A stretch of DNA of 64,000 nt. It comes from Rudanella sp031411995. Its GTDB lineage: Bacteria; Bacteroidota; Bacteroidia; Cytophagales; Spirosomataceae. Below, piece by piece: positions 50,149-58,787 of the stretch. The notes under the pieces were generated by a model that had not been told where the DNA came from, did no database searches, and saw only the letters and a list, made by a program, of their open reading frames with translations. The DNA is taken from contig JANOCD010000049.1 in the NCBI GenBank assembly GCA_031411995.1, positions 1-64,000 on the forward strand, read 5' to 3'. The stretch's first letter is position 1. Every line of letters starts with the position of its first letter. The position numbers and the translations under genes were made by a program.

Positions 50149-51566
50149 TGGCACTCATCGACATGGTTATGCCCAAAATGGGCGAAAGTATTATGGAATG
50201 TACCGTGATTACCTGGCTCAAAAAGCCCGGTGATCGCATCGAAGCCGACGATTCTATTCTGGAAGTTGCCACCGACAAAGTGGACACCGAAGTACCAGCC
50301 ATTTGCGCGGGTATCCTGAAAGAATGCCTGGTTCACGATGGCGACGTGGTGCCAATCGGCGCACCTATTGCCCGCATTGAATCGGAAGAAACCGTTGAAA
50401 ACGAGCCGATTGAGTCTCCCGTAGGTGCTTCCCCCCTTGCCCCAACCCCCTCGCTCCAACCCCACAGCTCCTCGCCTTCGGCCGACCCGTCGGACCGCCC
50501 TCACTCCGAGGTTCTGGAAGCCGCCCGTGGGCTGGAAGCCAGCATTTCGTCGATGCGAACCCGGCCCGATCTAGTTGGAACGGCCTCGTTTGCAGGCCGG
50601 TTCTATTCGCCCCTCGTGCTGAATATTGCCAAAGAAGAAGGCATTGGCCGCGAGGAACTCGACCGCATTCCAGGATCAGGTGCCGAAAATCGCCTGACCA
50701 AAAATGATATTATGGCGTATGTGGGTGAAGGGCGCGGGCGGTCCGACGGTTCGGCGAATGGCGTTGGGGTGTCCGACGGCGTAGGGGTTAAACAAGAAAC
50801 GGTAGCCCCCCTGCCCCCTGCCCCCGGCCCCAAGTCCCCTGGGCATTCCCTAAACGGGCAGTCGGATATTATCCAGATGGATCGGATGCGGAAGCTGATT
50901 GCCCAGCGGATGGTGGAATCGAAGCAGATTTCGCCCCACGTCAGCTCGTTTGTCGAAACCGACATGACTCCTATTGTGCAGTGGCGGGCCAAAATAAAAG
51001 ATGATTTCAAGCGGCAAACCGGTGAAAACCTGACCTACACGCCGATTTTGATTGAGGCCCTCGTGAAAGCCATTAAAGACTTCCCGATGATTAACGTATC
51101 GGTGGATGGCGATACGATTATTGTCAAAAAGTCGATCAATATTGGCATGGCGGTGGCCCTGCCGTCGGGGAACCTGATTGTGCCGGTTATTCACCATGCT
51201 GATCAATATAACCTCGTGGGGCTCACCAAAAAAGTGAACGACCTTTCGAAGCGCGCCCGTGAAAACAAACTCACTGCCGACGATCTGGCTAACGGCACGT
51301 ACACCATGTCGAACATTGGCACCTTTGGCAACGTGATGGGAACGCCCATTATTTTGCAACCGCAAGTGGCTATTATGGCTTTCGGAGCCATTGTGAAAAA
51401 GCCCGCCGTGATCGAAACCCCACAGGGCGACCTGCTGGGCATCCGGCAACTCATGTTTCTTTCACACTCCTACGACCATCGGGTTGTGGATGGCTCATTG
51501 GGTGGGCAGTTTGTGAAGCGGGTCAGTGATTATTTGGAGAAGTTTGATACAGACAGAAAAATATGA
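50148..51566 (+). CDS. 2-oxo acid dehydrogenase dihydrolipoamide acyltransferase (E2)
   Basis: A 472-residue E2. The lipoyl domain (1-78) carries its Lys in EVATDKVDTEVPA near residue 43; a Pro/Ser-rich linker leads to a peripheral-subunit-binding domain (YSPLVLNIAKEEGIGREELDRIPGSG, about 160-195), a second linker, and the catalytic CAT domain ending with SYDHRVVDGSLGGQF (His near 448). It forms the core of a pyruvate or branched-chain/2-oxoglutarate complex; which one cannot be told, since no E1 or E3 is beside it. It shares one base with cinA and four with the nucleotidase, so all three are translationally coupled. Confidence 0.93.
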   Translation: MALIDMVMPKMGESIMECTVITWLKKPGDRIEADDSILEVATDKVDTEVPAICAGILKECLVHDGDVVPIGAPIARIESEETVENEPIESPVGASPLAPTPSLQPHSSSPSADPSDRPHSEVLEAARGLEASISSMRTRPDLVGTASFAGRFYSPLVLNIAKEEGIGREELDRIPGSGAENRLTKNDIMAYVGEGRGRSDGSANGVGVSDGVGVKQETVAPLPPAPGPKSPGHSLNGQSDIIQMDRMRKLIAQRMVESKQISPHVSSFVETDMTPIVQWRAKIKDDFKRQTGENLTYTPILIEALVKAIKDFPMINVSVDGDTIIVKKSINIGMAVALPSGNLIVPVIHHADQYNLVGLTKKVNDLSKRARENKLTADDLANGTYTMSNIGTFGNVMGTPIILQPQVAIMAFGAIVKKPAVIETPQGDLLGIRQLMFLSHSYDHRVVDGSLGGQFVKRVSDYLEKFDTDRKI

Positions 51567-52090
51567 AACAACGCATTGCCATCGACATGGATGATGTTAT
51601 GGCCGACACCTACGGCAAACTTGCCGATTTGTACCTGAATGGCGAAAGTCCACGCTATTCGATGGAGGAACTACGGGAGAAATCATTTCATGAACTGCTC
51701 GATGAAACGGAGTTCAAAATACTGTTTAAGAACGTATATGCACCCGGGTTTTTCTTGGACATTGCCGTAATGGAGGGAGCTCAGGACACCATTGCCCGAC
51801 TGATGGAACGCTACGAAGTTTTTGTGGCTACGGCCGCCATGGAATTCCCGAACAGCCTGCGCGAGAAATACGACTGGCTGGCCAAACACTTCCCGGGCAT
51901 TCACTGGCGCAACATCATTTTTCTGGGCGATAAAAGCATCCTCGAAGCCGACTACCTGATTGACGATTTACCGCGTAACCTGAAAACCTTCAGCGGGCAG
52001 GGCCTTTTGTTTTCTGCACCCCATAACCGCGATGAAACAGCCTACGAGAGGGTCAATTCCTGGCAGGAGGTAGCCGAACGATTTCGTTGA
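51563..52090 (+). CDS. 5'(3')-deoxyribonucleotidase, NT5C type
   Basis: A 175-residue HAD-fold phosphatase. The nucleophile motif is IDMDDVMADTYGK (Asp 9 and Asp 11), the later FLGDKSILEADYLIDDLP near 135-150 supplies the metal Asp pair. It removes phosphate from deoxynucleoside monophosphates. The start ATG overlaps the E2 stop (ATGA). A deoxynucleoside kinase gene is 54 bp downstream, an opposing activity that together would tune dNMP pools. Confidence 0.9.
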   Translation: MKQRIAIDMDDVMADTYGKLADLYLNGESPRYSMEELREKSFHELLDETEFKILFKNVYAPGFFLDIAVMEGAQDTIARLMERYEVFVATAAMEFPNSLREKYDWLAKHFPGIHWRNIIFLGDKSILEADYLIDDLPRNLKTFSGQGLLFSAPHNRDETAYERVNSWQEVAERFR

Positions 52091-52144
52091 AAATTTGGGA
52101 CTAATCCACCGTACACTCACCCACTTATTACTTCAAAAAAAACT

Positions 52145-52759
52145 ATGCATATTGCAATTACTGGAAACATTGGTGCCGGCAAAACGACCTTGGCACAACT
52201 TTTGTCGGCCCACTACGGCTGGGAAGTTTTGTACGAAGCAGTAGAGGGTAACCCTTATCTGGAAGATTTTTATGCAAATATGGAAAGGTGGTCATTCAAT
52301 CTCCAGATTTATTTTCTGAACAGTCGGTTTGAGCAGGTTAAAACTATTCGTGAAAGTGGGCGGAGTATCATTCAGGATCGTACTATATATGAAGATGCAT
52401 ACATATTTGCGACGAATTTGTATCAGACCGGGAAGATGACAGAGCGTGATTACCAGACATATAGGAGTTTATTTGATAATATGGTCAGTACAGTTCAGCC
52501 ACCCGATCTGCTTATTTATCTGCGTGCAGACCTTCCTAAATTGATGGGACAGATTCAAAAAAGGGGCCGCTCGTTCGAGCAATCTATTGACGGGGAATAT
52601 ATTCATAGTTTGAACAAACTATATGAAGAATTTTCTCGTAAGTACCGGGGCGGCAAAATGCTTACGATAAATGTAAATAATCTTGACTATGCAGCCCATC
52701 CCGACGATCTGAAAGAGATTATTCAACAGGTCGATGAAAGATTGGCAGTAAGTTTGTAG
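52145..52759 (+). CDS. Deoxynucleoside kinase
   Basis: A 204-residue P-loop kinase. Walker A is GNIGAGKTT (7-15), the DRS-like motif is IIQDRTIYEDAYIFA near 79 and the LID Arg region is KRGRSFEQSIDGEYIHSL near 145. This is the dNK/dGK/dAK family, which phosphorylates deoxynucleosides for salvage; base preference is unclear. It follows the nucleotidase on the same strand. Confidence 0.9.
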   Translation: MHIAITGNIGAGKTTLAQLLSAHYGWEVLYEAVEGNPYLEDFYANMERWSFNLQIYFLNSRFEQVKTIRESGRSIIQDRTIYEDAYIFATNLYQTGKMTERDYQTYRSLFDNMVSTVQPPDLLIYLRADLPKLMGQIQKRGRSFEQSIDGEYIHSLNKLYEEFSRKYRGGKMLTINVNNLDYAAHPDDLKEIIQQVDERLAVSL

Positions 52760-52808
52760 GGGAATATTTACTACCGTTTTGCTGTGAACAGTAGTAATCA
52801 TTTTACCT

Positions 52809-53642
52809 ATGAATGATCCATTCGACCTACTCACCCCCGACGAATTGATCCAAGCTGACAACCAAATTAAAATGCTTAAACTTGAACTGTTTCACAACGT
52901 TCAGATTGAGCCTTTTGATGGCGAAACTTCGCCTGAATCAGTCAGTGATTTTCTTGATAGTATACTTGCTCTTGAAGCTATGCAGAAAGAGCCATGGGAA
53001 GCATCGCTCTACGATTTGCTTGGACGACCATCGTTTCAACCCGAATCAGACTTGACCAATCATGAGGTGTCGCAGGCACTCGATACCATTCTCCAGCTTA
53101 TGGCCGGACAAGATATTGCATTGGCCATCCGGTCTCCTGGAGACTATGACGACCGAACTATTTATCGGTTCGTAACGAATGAATTATTTCAATATCAACT
53201 GGGTGATTTAGGCGAATGCTGCCCAACAACGTTTGTTTATGAGGAATTTTACCCCAACAATCGGTACGACATACTAAAGCAAGGCGAGAAGTTTGTCAAA
53301 GGTCTGATCAGTGGAGATTTTGATCACTACAAAACCTGCTTAGCCGACCAGTTTCTTTATCGGCAAACTATTCCTGTCTATACAGTAAGCGTTCAGGATG
53401 AAGTGATTGACACTATGTACAGACTCACGGAAAACTTATGGCCACGAACGGTTCGGGCGGGTTTCCTAAAAAACGTGTCAATTGCTGATGATGCAGGGAG
53501 TGCTCAGGCGACAATGGTTCTGCATTTAGGTGTAGATGGAGATCCTCATTATATCACCAAAGAAGGCACGATTCATTTGATTCGATACGACTTTTGGTGG
53601 CTTATAGACCGAGTAATCATCGACGACTGGACGCTTAGTTAA
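52809..53642 (+). CDS. Hypothetical protein (277 aa)
   Basis: A 277-residue acidic cytoplasmic protein without signal or membrane segment. The N-terminal part is helical (LTPDELIQADNQIKMLKLELFHN, SDFLDSILALEAMQKEPWEASLYDLLGRP); the C-terminal part looks like a mixed alpha/beta NTF2-like unit (VHLGVDGDPHYITKEGTIHLIRYDFWWLIDRVIIDDWTL). I do not recognise the family. It lies just left of the tRNA-Leu element and before insertion would have faced the tRNA 3' end. Confidence 0.6.
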   Translation: MNDPFDLLTPDELIQADNQIKMLKLELFHNVQIEPFDGETSPESVSDFLDSILALEAMQKEPWEASLYDLLGRPSFQPESDLTNHEVSQALDTILQLMAGQDIALAIRSPGDYDDRTIYRFVTNELFQYQLGDLGECCPTTFVYEEFYPNNRYDILKQGEKFVKGLISGDFDHYKTCLADQFLYRQTIPVYTVSVQDEVIDTMYRLTENLWPRTVRAGFLKNVSIADDAGSAQATMVLHLGVDGDPHYITKEGTIHLIRYDFWWLIDRVIIDDWTLS

Positions 53643-53646
53643 CTGC

Positions 53647-53683
53647 AAAAAGCCTGACAATCAATTGACTGTCAGGCTTTTTT
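53647..53683. terminator. Bidirectional terminator, probably the original tRNA-Leu terminator
   Basis: AAAAAGCCTGACA (53647-53659) pairs with TGTCAGGCTTTTT (53670-53682). It has A and T runs on both sides. It ends the hypothetical gene at 53642 and lies 2 bp from the left att repeat, so before insertion it would also have ended the leftward tRNA-Leu transcript. Confidence 0.85.
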
Positions 53684-53684
53684 A

Positions 53685-53722
53685 TGTGACCACGGGGAGA
53701 CTCGAACTCCCAAGCCTTGCAG
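53685..53722 (+). repeat. Left attachment repeat (attL)
   Basis: 38 bp identical to 61850-61887 in the same orientation, starting TGTGACCACGGGGAGACTCG. It is the 3' end of the tRNA-Leu sequence (T arm and acceptor on the minus strand), left behind by recombination. Confidence 0.93.
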
Positions 53723-53817
53723 GCATTATATACTACTCCTGTTATACCTGTTATTGTTACCTTATATATCTGTTATTCAGTATTTTATCTCCATATTCTT
53801 TGTTGTTGTTTGTTGTG

Positions 53818-53849
53818 GGTACAACATTATTTGTTATATTTGTTGTACC
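53818..53849. promoter_or_regulatory. Candidate recombinase arm-type sites, left end
   Basis: GGTACAACA (53818-53826) and its reverse complement TGTTGTACC (53841-53849) form an inverted pair about 100 bp inside attL. The right-hand site extends to TGTTGTACCTAATGCTG, which recurs 80 bp inside attR at 61771 with one mismatch in 21 bp. Three CTGTTAT copies (53739, 53748, 53770) are also near. Binding by the integrase or excisionase is inference. Confidence 0.5.
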
Positions 53850-53910
53850 TAATGCTGCACCCAATACGGGTAGAATGTATTCAATAATCAACTTTTAATA
53901 GACAAAGAGT

Positions 53911-54246
53911 ATGCAAAGCCTTATTGAGTTTCAAGACAATGAGTATCCGTGTTACAGGATGCTGGTAGATTACCTAATTTATGTTCGCCATGATGACATA
54001 GATGCCTTGCGTAATGTATCTACCCTGACGATAGTCCAGGACACCTACAAAGAATTCTTCCTGCATCTGAGCGATACCCTAACCGTCCGCGAATGGTTTC
54101 CTCTTTTCAAAAACTACTGTCAGGCACTGTTTGTCCCGCTTGATCGGGGTGAGTTTGCGGCTGCTTTGTGTCTGCGCTCGTATGAGTTTGCAGAGTTCAC
54201 AAAACAGGTGCCGGGCATTGTACCTGACGATTTCTGCCTGAATTAA
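53911..54246 (+). CDS. Hypothetical protein of the element (111 aa)
   Basis: A 111-residue mostly helical protein (MQSLIEFQDNEYPCYRMLVDYLIYV, YKEFFLHLSDTLTVREWFPLFKNYCQALF), acidic, without signal or membrane segment. I do not recognise it. First gene inside attL, followed by a terminator before the integrase gene. The promoter region is AT-rich and carries the arm-type candidate sites, so its expression may respond to recombination state. Confidence 0.5.
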   Translation: MQSLIEFQDNEYPCYRMLVDYLIYVRHDDIDALRNVSTLTIVQDTYKEFFLHLSDTLTVREWFPLFKNYCQALFVPLDRGEFAAALCLRSYEFAEFTKQVPGIVPDDFCLN

Positions 54247-54254
54247 CCCACAAA

Positions 54255-54292
54255 GCAATAAAAGCCAGTATCGCACTATTGGCTTTTATTGC
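54255..54292 (+). terminator. Terminator before the integrase gene
   Basis: GCAATAAAAGCCA (54255-54267) pairs exactly with TGGCTTTTATTGC (54280-54292), a 13-bp stem with a 12-nt loop. The integrase ATG is 20 bp beyond. Confidence 0.75.
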
Positions 54293-54311
54293 CTCCAGAC
54301 TATATACAGCA

Positions 54312-55676
54312 ATGGCAAGAACAACCGATCACAAAGAGGGCAACGCAACTGTAAAAGTTGTTTACCGCACCCACAAAACACTTAAAGACGGCTCACACCC
54401 GTTCTGGGTTAGAATCACCAAAGACCGTAAAAGTACGTTTGTGGCTACGGGGTTGAGTATGCACCCAAAATACTGGAATGATAAGCACACAGGATACCGC
54501 GAAGCCATCCGAAAATCATATCCCGAACCCTACCGTAACAACCTCATCAATGCTCTTGATGCATGGGAGAAGAAGTACAGCGAAGCCGCCCAGACATTGG
54601 CCGTTGCCGATGAGCAACACGACACAAAGACCGTTGTCAGCAAAGCTATTGAAGGCCGTAAACAAGCCCGTAGAACGATGTTATTGGCCTACATTGACGA
54701 ACTAACGGCCAATATGAAGAAGGCCGGGAAGTTGGGCAATGCTACAATTTATCAAGTTCTCCGCAATCAACTAACTGAGTTCATTGGTATTGAGTTTAAT
54801 AAAGTCCAAGACGTTCGTTTTGCCGACGTTACCGTAAAATTCTGTAATGATTTTGAGGTGTATATGAGGGCAAAAGGTAACGCAGACACAACGCTCCATA
54901 ATCGCTTCAGAACCCTACGCTCTGTTCTCAACAAAGCAATTTCTGAAGGTGCTGCCAGCGTGACGACCTACCCGTTTTCTCGCTCAGTCAGCGACCGGCA
55001 TAAATTCAGTGTCAGCAAGTTTGACACCACAACCCAAAAGCGGGCCATCAGCCGCGCTGACGTTCGTAAAATCGAGGAGTTTATGCCCGTTGGTGAACAT
55101 ACCGGAGCCTATGCTGAGGTCAAGAATAACGCTGAGGTCGAACGGCTTCAACGGGCGAAAGACGTGTTCCTGTTCAGCTTCTACGTGGGTGGTATTAATT
55201 ATGTCGATCTAACGCAACTCCGCTGGGGCAACCTCAATACCGATCCTGACGGAAACAAACGCCTTACCTACACCCGGCAAAAAACAGGTGGTAAGTTTTC
55301 GGTGCGATTGTTGGCTCCGGCGTTGGCCATTATCGAATCATTCCGGCCATTCACGCACAACAGTCCCGACAGCTATATTTTTCCTATTCTCAGCACCAAG
55401 ATTCACACAACACCAAAATCAATCGTTAACCGTCTGAAAAAGACGCTCGGTCAGGTCAACGATGATCTGAAGACCATTGCCGAACGGGTAGGCATTGAGA
55501 CCCCAATCACTACCTACACAGCGAGACACGCGTTCGCGACCAGTCTGCGCCGTGCTGGTGTTGCCGATGCCATCACGGGCCAAATGATGGGCCACAAATC
55601 GGCCACCGTCACCGCCGTTTATCTGGATTCGTTCGATAACCAAACGGTCGATGCTGCTTTTGATGCCTTGCTTTAA
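54312..55676 (+). CDS. Tyrosine-type site-specific recombinase (integrase)
   Basis: 454 residues from ATG 54312 (MARTTDHKEGNATVKVVYRTHK), the N-terminal pattern of Bacteroidota integrases; the SAM-like core-binding domain spans about 115-210. In the catalytic domain I see the Lys in TYTRQKTGGKFSVRL near 330, the second Arg in YTARHAFATSLRRAG near 405, the His in GQMMGHKSATVTAVYLDSF near 428 and the nucleophile Tyr near 435. The usual first Arg is not obvious: the motif reads YVGGINYVDLTQL, with Asn where GMR would have Arg. Related Bacteroides integrases such as IntDOT also lack it. It should recombine the 38-bp tRNA-Leu sites. Confidence 0.93.
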   Translation: MARTTDHKEGNATVKVVYRTHKTLKDGSHPFWVRITKDRKSTFVATGLSMHPKYWNDKHTGYREAIRKSYPEPYRNNLINALDAWEKKYSEAAQTLAVADEQHDTKTVVSKAIEGRKQARRTMLLAYIDELTANMKKAGKLGNATIYQVLRNQLTEFIGIEFNKVQDVRFADVTVKFCNDFEVYMRAKGNADTTLHNRFRTLRSVLNKAISEGAASVTTYPFSRSVSDRHKFSVSKFDTTTQKRAISRADVRKIEEFMPVGEHTGAYAEVKNNAEVERLQRAKDVFLFSFYVGGINYVDLTQLRWGNLNTDPDGNKRLTYTRQKTGGKFSVRLLAPALAIIESFRPFTHNSPDSYIFPILSTKIHTTPKSIVNRLKKTLGQVNDDLKTIAERVGIETPITTYTARHAFATSLRRAGVADAITGQMMGHKSATVTAVYLDSFDNQTVDAAFDALL

Positions 55677-55715
55677 CTTTTCACAATCAAACCGCCGATC
55701 AGCGATACACATATT

Positions 55716-56633
55716 ATGGCCGTATCTTATGACAGTCGTTACTCTGTTGCTCCTGGTTATATTCAATCACTACCCGCTTATGAAGCTGCCTGTCACAACG
55801 TTAAAATGAGCGGGGGTATTCAGATTCAGTGTGACGATAACGCATCTGTTATCTGTTACAATCCATACCTAATTGTCCTGTTCAGTCAGCATGAATTGCC
55901 CGTATGGGATATTATCAATAAACAGGACACTATCATAGACGGTGGAAGGTTTCGTAAATCATTCGTGAAAGGTTTCGCCGAGGGTAAAGCTGAGTTTGAA
56001 CGTAGATTCACCACCCCTCAAACAGTTCCTTATTCTACTCAAGAATATACCGAAACATTAAAGCGGCTTTATTACGGCGACGGTACGGATTGGCCCCAAG
56101 ATCATTGTTTAAGGATGAAGCGTTGGGCCTTAATTACCTTAGAACGTTCACAATTTGAGCGGATTGGTTATTGGGCTGGTATCACGTTTTACATTGAATC
56201 ACTGATGGATGAACGCCCTGAGCTATTCGGCACAAGTATAACTCCTACTGCTGCCGCTATGGATCATCGGTTTGACTCCAATGACAGTCAGCCAAAACGT
56301 AGCTTTGGTTTGAATGGATATATCAGCGAAGAATACCAAGAATACACAGATGAACTAATACCATTTCTCATTGCCCGCTATAAGGGACTAAAGCCGAAAG
56401 ACTTTGCATTTATGCTTTGGGCAATGGCTGATTTAGGTTTAATCTCCAGAACCGCTCTGAGTGCCAATCAAACAGAACTACATAAAGCCTTAGCTGAAAC
56501 ATTTGGGAAGGTGGGAACCAGAGCAAGTTTGAACGGAAATATAACTGGGTTAAATAGCGCGAATAACAAGGAAGAACAAAGCATACGTCATCATAAAGAA
56601 CTGATAAAAGGATTTTTGCAGGGTTCTTGCTAA
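55716..56633 (+). CDS. Hypothetical protein, RteC-like C-terminus
   Basis: A 305-residue cytoplasmic protein. The C-terminal ~90 residues (IARYKGLKPKDFAFMLWAMADLGLISRTALSANQTELHKALAETFGKVG) resemble the end of RteC-type and other Bacteroidota element proteins, where a helical domain precedes a basic tail. The N-terminal 190 residues are not recognised. Such proteins often regulate excision or transfer. It is 40 bp after the integrase. Assignment is weak. Confidence 0.5.
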   Translation: MAVSYDSRYSVAPGYIQSLPAYEAACHNVKMSGGIQIQCDDNASVICYNPYLIVLFSQHELPVWDIINKQDTIIDGGRFRKSFVKGFAEGKAEFERRFTTPQTVPYSTQEYTETLKRLYYGDGTDWPQDHCLRMKRWALITLERSQFERIGYWAGITFYIESLMDERPELFGTSITPTAAAMDHRFDSNDSQPKRSFGLNGYISEEYQEYTDELIPFLIARYKGLKPKDFAFMLWAMADLGLISRTALSANQTELHKALAETFGKVGTRASLNGNITGLNSANNKEEQSIRHHKELIKGFLQGSC

Positions 56634-56707
56634 AAATTTGCAGCAAAAAACGCAAACTAACTCATAACCAATTTTGACCCGTCACTTTAAAACAGACGAG
56701 ACGGGTT

Positions 56708-57028
56708 ATGAACAACGACAAAGAGTTTATTACAGAAAATCCATTTGCTGTATTGGTTCGGAGAATGAACCGTATAGAATCTCAGAATGAGGAGATTCTA
56801 AGTTTTCTGCAAACTAAGAGCGGCCAGACCTCTATTGACGAAATAGGCGGTATCGAATTAGCTGCACAGGTCACGCGCCTAAGCAAAGACCGTATTTACA
56901 CGCTGGTTTCAAAACGGCTCATTCCTCACAAAAAACGTGGGAACCGCCTAACGTTTCGACGTTCTGAACTGCTCACATGGTTAGATGAGGGGAACCGCGC
57001 CGAAAAGAAAGGAGATGAGGTTTTATGA
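56708..57028 (+). CDS. Helix-turn-helix protein, excisionase/MerR-like
   Basis: A 106-residue protein with a helical N-terminus and a winged HTH_17-type domain (IGGIELAAQVTRLSKDRIYTLVSKRLIPHKKRGNRLTFRRSELLTWLDEG, about 46-95). This domain is standard for excisionases and element regulators, so it may bind the att arms or the gene's own promoter. Its stop overlaps the next ATG (ATGA). Confidence 0.85.
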   Translation: MNNDKEFITENPFAVLVRRMNRIESQNEEILSFLQTKSGQTSIDEIGGIELAAQVTRLSKDRIYTLVSKRLIPHKKRGNRLTFRRSELLTWLDEGNRAEKKGDEVL

Positions 57029-57288
57029 AAACGCCAACACTCCTTCTCATCGACATCAGCCGGGCCATCCGTCAAGTAGGCGAAATCTGGCTCATCCAGA
57101 AAACCGAAGCCGGAATGCTGTTTCGAGCCACGGTCAACCGCCAGCAAATTCGGGTTTTGTCTCAACTCCCCGGCTCTCCACCGCCTGACTTCCCGCCTGA
57201 TCATGGCGCACCCTTGCACATTGCTACGACAGTCTCGGCACTGACTGATTTTCTGCACTCATGCTCAGACAAAGCCAACGCGCTATGA
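57025..57288 (+). CDS. Small hypothetical protein of the element (87 aa)
   Basis: An 87-residue protein with a Pro-rich middle (LPGSPPPDFPPDHGAP) and no recognised domain. Translation is coupled on both sides by ATGA overlaps, with the HTH gene before and the VRR-NUC-like gene after. Confidence 0.55.
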   Translation: MKTPTLLLIDISRAIRQVGEIWLIQKTEAGMLFRATVNRQQIRVLSQLPGSPPPDFPPDHGAPLHIATTVSALTDFLHSCSDKANAL

Positions 57289-57644
57289 AGAAGTCAAAAA
57301 AACAACGGATAGCGCAGGAGATCGTAACCCAACTCACTCAGCAAGGCTGCGCTGCTACTACCTACACCCCCGGTGCTGAGTTGCCGTTTTTGTCCATTTG
57401 GAAGCCCGTACTCAATCAACTACGCACCCTCCAACCCGATATTTTGACATGCTCAGAAAGCGGCCAGCAGGTCTGGGTTAAAATCGCATGGAGCCGCTCC
57501 TCACTCACCAATGAGCAAAAAGCCGCTATTGTATGTCTGGAGCAACAACGAAACATAGCGGTTTGTGTGGCCAGTACAGATTATGAATTCTTTGACTGGC
57601 TCAACCGCAGACAACCAGCCGCAGACAATCTCTTGCCGGAATGA
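57285..57644 (+). CDS. VRR-NUC-like protein, catalytic Glu apparently missing
   Basis: 119 residues from ATG 57285 (MKKSKKQRIAQEIVTQL), which overlaps the previous stop. The order PDIL near 55, VWVKIAW near 67, LTNEQKAAIVCLEQQRNIAVCVAST near 77-100 is that of VRR-NUC PD-(D/E)xK nucleases, but where the family has Glu-x-Lys this protein has Trp-Val-Lys. It may be inactive, or rely on other residues. The C-terminal coding region contains two copies of the element's CCGCAGACAA iteron. Confidence 0.55.
   Translation: MKKSKKQRIAQEIVTQLTQQGCAATTYTPGAELPFLSIWKPVLNQLRTLQPDILTCSESGQQVWVKIAWSRSSLTNEQKAAIVCLEQQRNIAVCVASTDYEFFDWLNRRQPAADNLLPE
57605..57629 (+). repeat. Iteron pair GCAGACAA, copy set 1
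   Basis: CCGCAGACAAC (57605) and CCGCAGACAAT (57619) are 14 bp apart, just upstream of the RepA-like gene. The 25-bp unit recurs at 61319-61343 with only two mismatches. Confidence 0.75.
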
Positions 57645-58777
57645 ATCCTAAACAAAAACGGGCCGATGCCCCCGCGCCGACCCGTTCAAAAACCCACTCA
57701 ACAATGAATCTGGAACAGGACAAAAATACGATACTGATTGAGCAAATCAAACAGGGTGTTGCTCAGGATGCCGAGCGATTACGCGACAAAGATACCAGTA
57801 ACCAGCCGCAACAGGGTGAGATCACAGCCGCCGACCTGTTGCGCCGAAAAGTAGAGTCCATCCCCTGCCTGATTGAGCCAATTTTCCAACGGGTAGGACT
57901 TGCCGCCGTTGCTGGTTCGTCCGACGTGGGCAAGTCGGCATTCTTACGCCAATTGGCCTTTGAGGTGGGAACAGGGCAAAGTCATTTCTTGGGTTGGCCA
58001 ATTCGGGCAAAACACCGTTCTGCAATCTATGTCAGCACCGAGGATGACGAAAACGCAACGGCCTACCTGTTGTACTCGCTCAACAAGCAAGAGCAACGGA
58101 ACCCCGCCGATTGTAATGGCTTGCGGTTTGTATTCGAGACCCACGACCTACTGAATGAATTAGACCGCAGACTAGCGCAAGCCCCCGCCGATCTTGTGGT
58201 AATTGATGCCTTTGGCGACCTCTATACGGGCGATGCCAACAAGACCAACCAGATACGGCAATTCCTGCACGATTACAGCCAATTGGCCCAAAAGCATGAG
58301 TGTCTGGTGCTTTGGCTCCATCACACTGGAAAGCGTACTGATGAGGAAGCACCAAGCAAGCACAACGTAATAGGTGGGCAAGGATTCGAGGGTAAGATGA
58401 GGTTACTGGTTGAGTTGCGACGCGATCACCGGGATAACAGCCGCAGACATTTGTGTATTGTCAAGGGGAATTACCTGCCCGACGAATATAAAGGCGATAG
58501 CTATGTACTGAGTTTTGAAAACTTCCTGTTCGGTCAGACGGGCCAACGAGTAGCCTTCGAGCAATTAGCCAAACCAAAGCCCAGCAACGACGACGATGCC
58601 GCCAAGTACGAACGGGTTGTGGCTTTACAAGATGAAGGCTACACGTTGGAGGGTATTGCGCCATTAATCGGCTTGCAGACAAAAGGAGCCGTTTCTAAGC
58701 TAATCAAGCGGATGCGCCCGGCTGATGTTTCCTCGGAGTTTCCCGGAAACCGACAGGAAACCACACCTGAAACATGA
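57641..58777 (+). CDS. RepA-like AAA/RecA-fold ATPase
   Basis: A 378-residue ATPase of the plasmid RepA/KaiC-like group (AAA_25). Walker A is GSSDVGKSAFLRQ near 92-100, Walker B LVVIDAFGDLY near 190, then WLHHTGKRTDEEAPSKHNVIGGQGFEGKMR (sensor region). A C-terminal HTH-like tail is EGYTLEGIAPLIGLQTKGAVSKLIKRM near 330. Hexameric RepA helicases of this kind open plasmid origins. Starts by ATGA overlap at 57641; an internal Met at 57704 is possible. Probably the element's replication helicase together with the Toprim protein downstream. Confidence 0.85.
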   Translation: MNPKQKRADAPAPTRSKTHSTMNLEQDKNTILIEQIKQGVAQDAERLRDKDTSNQPQQGEITAADLLRRKVESIPCLIEPIFQRVGLAAVAGSSDVGKSAFLRQLAFEVGTGQSHFLGWPIRAKHRSAIYVSTEDDENATAYLLYSLNKQEQRNPADCNGLRFVFETHDLLNELDRRLAQAPADLVVIDAFGDLYTGDANKTNQIRQFLHDYSQLAQKHECLVLWLHHTGKRTDEEAPSKHNVIGGQGFEGKMRLLVELRRDHRDNSRRHLCIVKGNYLPDEYKGDSYVLSFENFLFGQTGQRVAFEQLAKPKPSNDDDAAKYERVVALQDEGYTLEGIAPLIGLQTKGAVSKLIKRMRPADVSSEFPGNRQETTPET

Positions 58778-58787
58778 GGGCTACAAA

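Noticed and set aside
50148..51566. E2 gene as part of a complete pyruvate dehydrogenase operon
   Set aside because: No E1 or E3 gene lies on either side; only the acyltransferase is present.
53665..53898. Rightward 77-codon frame starting in the left att repeat
   Set aside because: It is a chance frame through the tRNA-Leu fragment and AT-rich sequence; no domain and no conserved start.
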